This document shows positions 56,353 through 64,000 of a stretch of DNA of 64,000 bases, one piece after another (the stretch's first letter is position 1; each line of letters begins with the position of its first letter). This DNA comes from Plantago ovata (Eukaryota; Streptophyta; Magnoliopsida; Lamiales; Plantaginaceae). The stretch lies in contig CM051456.1 in the NCBI GenBank assembly GCA_028274465.1, positions 50,273,011 to 50,337,010 on the forward strand, written 5' to 3'. A model generated the notes under the pieces. The model searched no databases and was not told the DNA's origin. It saw nothing but the letters and a program-made list of their open reading frames with translations. The translations under genes and the position numbers were made by a program.

Positions 56353-57633
56353 ATGTCACATACATGTTCTAAAGGAACACCGCTTGCTGATTCAATTGCT
56401 GAGATCGATAGAGTCTACCACCAAAGAAGGCGACTACTTCAAAGGCGTGAACTAGAGGAAATAGAGGATACCGATTTCTCTGAGTCTCTACACAGTCTTT
56501 TCAAGGAAATCGACGGAATGGCAGAAGCTAGACCACTGAAAGAATGGGTTCAACCCTCCAAGTATCGTATGAGGGGACCTGCGATTGTTCTTTCGTCTAC
56601 AACTCGAGATCTGGAAATCAAGAACCACGCGTTCCAACAACTTCTGAGGTTCTACGGCTTAGCAAGGGAAGATGTGATGGGTTACTTGCACGATATCGAT
56701 GATTTCGTCAACCAACTCCCACGACCCGTAGCTGAAATAACAACGGATGAGTTGCGAATGAAGGTTTTTGCTATGGGGCTTGGCGACAGAGCCAAGTCAT
56801 GGTTGAGTTCTCTACCAGCAGGCTCGCTGGACACTTGGGAGAAGGTTTTTTCAGCTTTCATGGAAAAATACTTCCCTCACACCTTGACTACCGCGCTAAA
56901 GGCGCAAATCATCGGATTTAAACAGGACTATGATGAGACCATCTACACCGCGTTTGAGAGGTTCCAAGACCTCACGAACAAGTGCCCTCACCATGGTTTT
57001 GAGCTTTCTGACCTAGTCCAACACTTCTACAATGGACTAACCTTCGAGAACCAACAAGTGGTGGATTTCCAATGCCGAAGCAATATTCGGGAGGAAACCG
57101 CAGAAGCCGTCTGGGCAGTTTTCGAAAGGCTTGCTAAGGGTTCGCAGTTCAAGGACCCAAGAGCTATGGTTAGGAGACGTGGACCTGAAGCTCCACCGAC
57201 TCAAGAAGCCCCTATGTATAGGGGGAATGGGGATCAATTCGAGTGCTTTACAAACGAATTGAAGCAAGTCCTCAAGAGCGCCGTTGGAACAACTGTTTCG
57301 AACGAAGTTTGCCGAATATGCAAGAACTATAGGCATGGGGCTCATATGTGTAGATCGGAGCTTGCGTATGATGATGGCAACTGGGTTCAAGGAGGCGAAG
57401 AGGAAGCCTTTGCTACGGAGTTTGGTACTCAAGAAGCTAGCTACGGACAAGATGGTAGGAATCCTCGAGGTGGATTTTTGAGAAGAGGGTTCCGAAACAA
57501 TCAAGGATATGCACCAGCTAGCCAAACTTATGGCCCTAACCAAGACCGTAGTAGGCTTAACTATGGTAATGACCACTGCGAAAACCCCGCTCCGAAAGAG
57601 CCACCGAAGTCGAGGTCGGCTCAAATGATGTAG
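56353..57633 (+). CDS. Athila-like N-type gag
   Basis: Open frame of 426 codons. Starts MSHTCSKGTPLADSIAEIDR, with the basic/acidic helix QRRRLLQRRELEEIEDTDFS. Gag core: DLEIKNHAFQQLLRFYGLAR, AMGLGDRAKSWLSSLPAGSL, DTWEKVFSAFMEKYFPHTLT, the Athila/Tat hallmark NKCPHHGFELSDLVQHFYNG, then EETAEAVWAVFERLAKGSQF. A CX2CX4HX4C knuckle (CRICKNYRHGAHMC) and an Asn/Gly/Arg/Gln-rich tail follow. Its sequence is clearly different from the R-type gag at 51807-53408 although the LTRs are alike. It is continued by coiled coil and protease at 57634-58467; the region as a whole is broken. Confidence 0.9.
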   Translation: MSHTCSKGTPLADSIAEIDRVYHQRRRLLQRRELEEIEDTDFSESLHSLFKEIDGMAEARPLKEWVQPSKYRMRGPAIVLSSTTRDLEIKNHAFQQLLRFYGLAREDVMGYLHDIDDFVNQLPRPVAEITTDELRMKVFAMGLGDRAKSWLSSLPAGSLDTWEKVFSAFMEKYFPHTLTTALKAQIIGFKQDYDETIYTAFERFQDLTNKCPHHGFELSDLVQHFYNGLTFENQQVVDFQCRSNIREETAEAVWAVFERLAKGSQFKDPRAMVRRRGPEAPPTQEAPMYRGNGDQFECFTNELKQVLKSAVGTTVSNEVCRICKNYRHGAHMCRSELAYDDGNWVQGGEEEAFATEFGTQEASYGQDGRNPRGGFLRRGFRNNQGYAPASQTYGPNQDRSRLNYGNDHCENPAPKEPPKSRSAQMM

Positions 57634-58467
57634 AACTTGCAGAAGATGGTTGATCACACCCAAAGTTTTCTCAAACGTTATGAAGAAGATTCTGAGAAGA
57701 CTAGGGCAAGGCTTGATAGGTTGGAAGGGAGGACTAGGCTTTCCCATCAAAAGATGCAAGAGTTGATCGAGCGAGGAGCAAGTAGGGAACAAGGCAAGCT
57801 GCCTAGCAACACTGAGAAGTCGATGTCCATTACCTTGGCTGGTGATCTGCCTGTCGAAATCACTATCAAGAAGGTTGCTAAGTGCGAGTGTTGCAAGAAG
57901 GAAGAACCTCCACAGGCTAAGGAAGAAGAGAAGGACCTTAGTTCTGACGAGAGTGAAGAGGAGCAAGAGGATCCCGAGCCACTCCCTCAAAGTTTCGATA
58001 TTAAGGTCGGGATTGGTGAGCTTGAAGATGTCCGTGCCACACTAGACACGGGATCCTACTCTAATGTGCTCCCTTTGAATGTGTTTGAGAAGAGTAGCCT
58101 TGGAAAACTATCCGAGCATAAGGCTATTGTGCAACTGGCAGATGGATCCTTTGTGAGACCCGAAGGCGTTGTGAAGAATGTATTGGTCAAGATTGGTGAA
58201 GCTTCTGTATACACCAATTTTGTAGTTATGTCGGCGTCTACACCTGGGACGGGGGATGTCATCCTCTTGGGGCGAACGTTCTTGACTAAGCTACGCTCCG
58301 TGATGGACATCTACCGAAGGACTTGCACTATTGAGGTGGATGACAAGCGACATGTGTTGCGAGCCATATCTGATCCACTGATACTTCTCACACTATTAAC
58401 TACTGTGCTCTTGCTGCCTATGTTCATTCTTATTCGCAGGTTTGCGATCCATGAAGGGGAAGTCTAG
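57634..58467 (+). pseudogene. Athila-like N-type coiled coil and protease
   Basis: Coiled coil QKMVDHTQSFLKRYEEDSEK and LDRLEGRTRLSHQKMQELIE, a Cys pair (KCECCKKEEPP), an acidic stretch, then ATLDTGSYSNVLPLNVFEKS with the DTGS active site, VQLADGSFVRPEGVVKNVLV and GDVILLGRTFL. Retropepsin that would process N-type Gag. The nearest other copies are 14979-15530 (minus) and 18703-19241. No RT follows. Confidence 0.88.
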
Positions 58468-60161
58468 TACCCTCAAGAAGAAGAGCTAGGGGCAGACAGG
58501 AGTCGAGTCAAGGACTTTAAACAATGGCGCTATCCGGGAGGCAACCCGAAGTTTTTATCGCTTTTTTACCGCTTTATTGCATGCATATCATTGTGTTTTA
58601 TTTTATATTTTCGTATGTTTTTGGTTTCTCATGAGTTTCTTTGAGTACTATAGGGTACAGGTACAAGTTTAGCTCTCACCTTAAATCCACTTTCGACGTT
58701 CGGGACGAGCGACGACGTTCAGGTTTGGGGGGGGGGAATTATCGCTGGGTATTCGTATACTTGTTTTGCTTATGATTACTCGTGAAACATTTTGTTTTCA
58801 TTTGCATTTGCACGTTTACCGCTTTCTTAGTATTTAGTTGCATACACTACATTCATCCTAGGATAGTCTTGCATGTTTTATGTGGAGTTTATTGCCAAAT
58901 TTTTTGAACTTTTTATTGGGTAGATTAACTAATTATGACATTAATCATATGCTTCATCTCTATGAATTTGTTTGAGGTTTTTTTCGCTTGGCTTGTCACA
59001 TTTATGTATTGCTCTTAGTTAAGCTTGGTAGTCTCGACATCACTTAGTGGTGTTTTCTCTACTGCGGTTCATGAAAGCCTTTATAATAGGATGATGCATG
59101 TTAGGGTCTTATGGTTGTTTTCCCGAGTAATTATGTACCTAAGAGGCAACAAGTCTTCACCATGCTTTGAGATTGCTAAATGCCTAGGAAGGAGGTAGTG
59201 TGAGGTTGTGTGATCCTTTGTTTATAACCTATTCTTCCGAATAGGTTTGGGGAGGGGGTTACACTATCATTAGAATTGTTTTCCGTTTTTCATTTCCGTA
59301 TTGTGAGTTTATTTTTCCTTTCTCGTAAATTTTGTACTCCAACCTATTCTTTCGAATAGGTTTGGGGAAGTCGTTGTGAGTCATTTTGTTATGCTACTGC
59401 TGGCTAAAAAAAAAAAAAAAAAAATCGAAAAAAAATAGAAAGAAAATTCCAGGAAAAAAAGAAAAAAAAAGAAATTGGAAAGAAAAAAAAGAAAAAAAAG
59501 GAAAAGACCCCAAAAAAGCAAAGAAGGGTCCAAAAAAAGGAAGCCAAATAGCAGTTTAGCAAAGTGGTGTGTCTCATTTTCCAATTCTTGTAATGTTCGT
59601 AATCGTGTTGTAATTTTCTTTTTTTTGTCTTTTGTTTTTGAGTGTCCTCTGTTCTAGACCACCCTCGTCCTGCCATTCAGGAAGTGGTGAATAGCTTAAG
59701 ACTTTGCTTGAGAGATGGGTAGAATAGGGGAGTGTTATCTTTTATAGGGAACCCTCATTCGTTTGATGAGAGCCAGTACTGGTTGTACCTCTTTGAGGAA
59801 AAGTCTTAACTTGGTGAACAGCAGTAAGTCCTCAGTTTCATAGGCACGGGACAACCATTCGTATCTTAACATGTTTCATTACGTCGTCACTGACTAGGTC
59901 CAGGTAGAGAATGTTACGAGAGACTATCCTGTTTTGACATAAGTGCTTATGTGGATGTGTATGAGTCAATCGAGGCATTCTTCAACCTATATTCATGTTT
60001 TGATTTATATGGTTCTTGTTCATATGTTTTTTGATAGATTCAGTAGATTAGATTAGTTCATTTTATTTGGCATGAGACTCCATTTTGTGTGTTGCATTGT
60101 TTTTTGCATTAGAGTCTAGCTTAGTTGCTTGAGGACGAGCAAAGTTTCGGTTTGGGGAGTT
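58468..60161 (+). other. 3' spacer of the N-type element, short form
   Basis: Runs from protease to the 3' LTR without the Transposase_32-like ORF. Landmarks: CGTTCAGGTTTGGGGGGGGG (58717-58736), twin stem-loops at 59226-59247 and 59341-59362, an A/G run at 59405-59535, and the polypurine tract before 60162. Long Phe- or Lys-rich frames across the A/G run are composition artefacts. Confidence 0.78.
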
Positions 60162-61399
60162 TGATGAATGTGTATTTTACACTTTCATTCGAGTCTTTTT
60201 CACCTATTTTAGCTATCCTCTATGATAATTTAGCTATATTTTAGTGCATTTTATTAGAATAGTGTCACGTTTCCCTTTAGTTTTTATTTTACAGGTTTTG
60301 GTTGAAAAACGAGGTTTTCCGGGCAATTATATTGAAGTTGACAAGGAATTGGGGTTCCAGAAGCCTAATTGGAGTATCTGAAGGTTTCCGGATAGAATTT
60401 GAAGTCTAGGGGTCGAATCTGGAGGTTACAAGGCCACTAGAAGTCAGAAACCGAGTCCGAAAAGGGGAAGAAATCCAAAAACGGGTCGAAAACGCGTAAA
60501 ATCCCGAATATTACTCCCGGGCGAATCGCCCGGGATGTGGGGCGAATCACCCCACACCAGGCGACTCGCCCCGGTGTGTGGGGCCCTTCGCCCCACACTA
60601 ATTCGAAGCCTATATATAGTTGCTCAGTTTTTCTCCGATTTTCATACTTTTCCAGACCTTTTCTCTCACCTTTCTCTGTAGTTTTAGGTAGGAACTTCCC
60701 AGAGCCTGTTCTGGGGGTTCATAGCTTAGGAGATACTTTTTCATAGCACTTTGGAGCTTGTAAGATCGCGATTCTTCGGAGACTGACAACCTTCGGTAAC
60801 ATTGTATCTTACAGTTTTTCTACTTATTTTTATATATCTTTCAACATGTTTTCTTTTATGATTTCTGTTGATTGCATGACAACTATGAGTAGCTAAACTT
60901 CTTGTTGGTGATACTATATGAATTCTTAGCGAAAGGTTAATAATTATGCTAATGGCAAACAATTGGACAATTCATTGGTCCTCTATCTAAATCTCTATCT
61001 TCGTATTGTTGATTAATTATTGCAAACAATTGGACAATTCATTGGTCCTCGACCTATCTAAATCTTTATCTTCGTAGTGTTTGATAATTACAACAGGACA
61101 ATTCATTGATCAAAGATCTCCATGCAAAACCGAGGAATTTACGCACGATTATTAACCCGTTATGCTTTGAAGGACCATACTATCACCACTCTCCATTATC
61201 TGTTAAGAAAAACCTTTGCTAAATCGTCTGCTGTTTTATATTCTAAATTAGATTAGATAAAATAGTTATAGTCCTTAGAGATCGACACTCGAGGTTATTC
61301 TACTTCTACACTACGGTTTTCGTTGTAGTTGTGAATTGCCTTTGGCTAAATAACAAATTTATTTGATTGATTCGAAACCGACAATTCCGCGCATCGTCA
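60162..61399 (+). repeat. Athila-type 3' LTR
   Basis: TGATGAATGTGTATTTTACA to GCATCGTCA, 1238 bp, preceded by the polypurine tract. GC palindromes at 60513-60598 and TATATATAG near 60611. Tandem units with CTTCGTA-TGTTGA in 60960-61100. It resembles the LTR at 22739 more than the LTR at 54957, so the two LTRs bounding 54957-61399 are of different subtype. Confidence 0.88.
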
Positions 61400-61887
61400 T
61401 TAAGCTTGTATGATGTATGGGTTGATGATTTGTGTGATTAGAAACGTTATTCACTATCAATTGCATGTTCAATTAGGCTTGATTTGTTCGTTTGAGATGT
61501 TTGCTATTAGATGATATATCTTGTTAGGCAATGTATCTTTTACTTTCATTCCATGTTTAAACTTGTGTTTGTTGATATAATAATGATGGGTGTAATGGTA
61601 GAATGCATGATTGATGAAGTTGAGGATTTATGATGTTAGATTTTTGTTACTATGGTATGAATTGAGCCTTGTGATTCAAGGCATTTGTTGTCTAGCAAGA
61701 GCATAATGTGATATGTGCATGTAGTAGTTACATTGATATGTTGCATGATGAAGTAGCTAGACTAGACATTGGGTGTTTTTTAGGAGTTCGATTGTTGTGG
61801 ATATCGCTCGTTTGTTCGCTCGTACATTTGCATATACATAAGTCTGTTTTGTGTCATACAAGATACTAATTGTTGTTTGTAGGAATC
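61400..61887 (+). other. Internal spacer of another N-type element
   Basis: Matches 13800-14300 (minus) and 19850-20345: AT-rich, non-coding, ending in the acceptor-like TTGTTTGTAG at 61873-61882. The LTR ending at 61399 interrupts this element's spacer. No gene seen. Confidence 0.72.
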
Positions 61888-63108
61888 GTGGCTCCAAGAG
61901 GATCAAGGAAAGCTGGCTCGAGCAAGAAGGGAAAGGGGGTAGCATCAAGCTCCCAACCTTCTCACGACATGTACGAGTTGTCTCTAGCTGCAATAGATGT
62001 CCGTCAAAGGCTCGAAGCGGAGCTAGCCCAAGGTGGGAGATCGATCATACCAGACAGACGGATAGATATCCAGGAGGAGGTAGCTCAAATGGCAGGGTAC
62101 AGGACGCTCTCCCGATTGGCGACAAAAAGGAATTGGGGTTGGTATAGTTCAAAAAGATTCAAGGGGTACGACATGAGCCTCCTCCAAGAGTTCTACGCTG
62201 GATACACTGATCTCGAGGAGAAGGAGGGGGTACTAGTTCGAGGCTTAATTGTACCATGGACGCCAGAAACAATTTCTTCATTCATCCATTTTGGGCAACG
62301 GGAGTTCACAGGAAGCAACCATGCCTACGAGTATTCAAGGGCCTCTAGGGGGATAGGAAGATACATTACGGACGTGATCTGCAACAGGGAGTACAGGTAT
62401 CCAGAAACCGGAGCAGAACCTGCACGGATCCGTCAGAGCGACCTTAGCATCGAGGCTAAGGTGATGATGAAATTCTGCATCTTCAACTTGATCCCTAGAA
62501 AGAATGACACTTGGATACAGCCAAATTACGCCGAGCTCCTCTACTGCTTGATAGACAAGCATCGAATCGACGTCGGTCACATCATGTATGAGGAGTATGT
62601 GCGCCACTGGGAGAAGAAGAAGAAGCCCTTCATCTTTCCGAGCTTCATCACTGCCTACTGCAAATATTACGGGGTCGAGGACATTGATGAGGGGGATTGC
62701 GAGGTCGCTTCCCTTTCACCCTCGACTATTGATGTACAGCTTGCTAGGTATCAAATGAAGAACCCCACGGCTGCCGTTGCTGATGTGGAAGCACCCTTCC
62801 GACCATCCGATTCGGATAACGAAAATGACTATGAGGATGCTATGGAAGCTGATGATGGTCGAGCCCCTATCCGGGATATTCCCTTTGTCCATAGGGCACC
62901 ACATGCACCGCCTCGAGCACCACATGGGTCTAGAGGTATTGACTTCTCTGAATTTCAGGCCTACCTCGACGACCGTTTCAGTAGAGTTGATGCTAGTGCT
63001 GCAGCCTTGACCACTTCTCTCCAAGGACTGCGACAAGACCTCGACGGGCACATTGCCCAGCGCAACCGCGATTGGGAGATATTTGAGGAGCATCGCCGAG
63101 AGGATAGG
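61870..63108 (+). CDS. Putative plant transposon protein (Transposase_32-like) 3' ORF
   Basis: Open frame homologous along its length to 12438-13787. Basic N-terminus APRGSRKAGSSKKGKG, then YRTLSRLATKRNWGWYSSKR, SLLQEFYAGYTDLEEKEGVL, VRGLIVPWTPETISSFIHFG, LSIEAKVMMKFCIFNLIPRK, ELLYCLIDKHRIDVGHIMYE and PFIFPSFITAYCKYYGVEDI. The acidic linker and start of the C-terminal coiled coil follow. Conservation of the folded core between two copies that differ at many silent and surface positions suggests the protein was under selection while the family was active (inference). An LTR at 63109 interrupts it. Exact role unknown; the acceptor-like site just upstream supports a spliced transcript. Confidence 0.82.
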
Positions 63109-64000
63109 TGATGAATGTGTATTTTACACTTTCATTCGAGTCTTTTTCACCTATTTTAGCTATCCTCTATGTTAATTTAGCTATATTTTAGTACATTTTA
63201 TTATAATAGTGTCACGTTTCCCTTTAGATTTTATTTTACAGGTTTTGGTTGAAATTCGGGGATTTCCGGGCAATTATATTGAAGTTGACAAGGATTGGTG
63301 TTCCAGAAGCCTATTTGGAGTATCTGAAGGTTTCCGGATAGGATTTGGAGTCTAGGGGTCGAATCTGGAGGTTAGAAGGCCACTAGAAGTCTGAAACCGA
63401 GTCCGAAAAGGTGAAGAAATCCAAATCCGCGTCGAAAAACGCGGAATTCCGCGAAAATAACGGGGGGCGAACCGCCCCAGCCTCGGGCGAACCGCCCCAG
63501 AGTTATTTCGGGGCCTATATATAGAGCTCAGTTTTTCTCCGAAAATCATATCTTTCCAAGCCTACTTTCTCACCTCTCTCTATAGTTTTAGGTAGGAGCT
63601 TCCCGGGGCCTGTCCTGGGAGTTCCGTAGCTTAGGGGATACTTTTTCATAGCAGTTTGGAGCTCGTAGGACCGCAATCATCCGGAGATTGACAACCTTCG
63701 GTAACTTTGTATCTTACAAGTTTTATTCTACTTATTTTATTTATCTTTCAATATGTTTTCTTCTATGATTTCTGTTGATTGCATGCATAATATGAGTAGC
63801 TAAACTTATCATTGGTGGTAGTATGTGAATTCTTAGCGAGGGAAGATAATCATGCTAATGGCTATATCGCGCATTATACTCCGTGTCATTGCTTTATTTC
63901 GTTGATCAGTTGTAACCAAAATTCTCGTATGTTGTATTGATTATTATGCACAATTGGACACTAGTCGACCATCAGACCAATTATCTTCGTAGTGTTGAAT
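63109..64000 (+). repeat. Athila-type LTR, continues past the window
   Basis: Begins TGATGAATGTGTATTTTACA inside the 3' ORF, with candidate target duplication ATAGG at 63104-63108. GC palindrome block at 63462-63500 with GGGCGAACCGCCCC cores, a TATATATAG box near 63512, and the ATCTTCGTAGTGTTGAAT motif at the right edge. Closest to the LTR of the element 9714-18562 (same CGCGGAATTCCGCG palindrome). The rest lies beyond base 64000. Confidence 0.9.

Noticed and set aside
56353-57633. Intact host gene
   Set aside because: Long and open, but it is retrotransposon Gag with a zinc knuckle, placed between a primer-binding site and a retropepsin.

Overview
The window is plant nuclear DNA, almost certainly intergenic heterochromatin of a flowering plant with a large genome. 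No intact host gene is visible. Nearly every base belongs to LTR retrotransposons of four kinds stacked in one another: Ty1/copia with a 2.1 kb LTR, SIRE-type Ty1/copia, Athila-type Ty3/gypsy, and one solo LTR that looks like a del/Tekay chromovirus. The lineages are recognised from gag, protease, RT, RNase H and integrase motifs, from primer-binding sites (initiator-Met type TGGTATCAGAGC for copia, Asp type TGGCGCCGTTGCCGGGGAC for Athila) and from LTR termini.

Layout. 1-6931 and 24031-28882 are one minus-strand copia family: 5' LTR 26776-28882, gag and protease down to 24031, pol 4284-6931, then an LTR at 2159-4269 followed by a second leader and gag running off the left edge (a tandem arrangement). 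Between the copia halves lies a plus-strand Athila-like element (6932-7107 plus 18703-24030). Its gag carries a solo LTR (7108-9713 plus 18563-18702), and inside that LTR sits an 8.85 kb minus-strand Athila-like element (9714-18562) with two LTRs and a perfect 5-bp target duplication. 28883-31558 and 35362-36764 are a minus-strand SIRE element holding a short plus-strand Athila derivative (31559-35361). 36765-37943 is a decayed, intron-containing fragment of the host ORC5 gene. 37944-40981 is another SIRE piece with a large 3' ORF. 40982-49954 holds minus-strand Athila pieces, including one with gag, PR, RT and RNase H. 49955-50417 is a small spliced gene or transposase fragment. 50418-63108 is a run of plus-strand Athila-like elements, and a further LTR starts at 63109.

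How the parts relate. The Athila-like sequences fall into two internal types carried by closely related LTRs. One (R type: 43780-48658, 51609-54956) has gag, a DLG-type protease and RT. The other (N type: 9714-18562, 18703-22738, 56207-60161, 61400-63108) has a different gag, a DTG-type protease and, in the long form, a 3' ORF of the 'putative plant transposon protein' family, with no RT or integrase. This is the layout expected of a non-autonomous partner relying on R-type enzymes (inference).

The most unusual feature is an array of GC-rich near-perfect palindromes (core GGCGA-N-TCGCC and variants). About four copies at a pitch near 20 bp sit immediately upstream of the TATA box in LTR after LTR. 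The same module recurs in the internal spacer and, in frame, inside gag. The second is a pair of conserved stem-loops about 115 bp apart in the 3' spacer, each followed by a copy of the polypurine-tract motif GGTTTGGGGAG. All virus-like elements are treated as fossils: families, parts and insertions are given, not their individual lesions.
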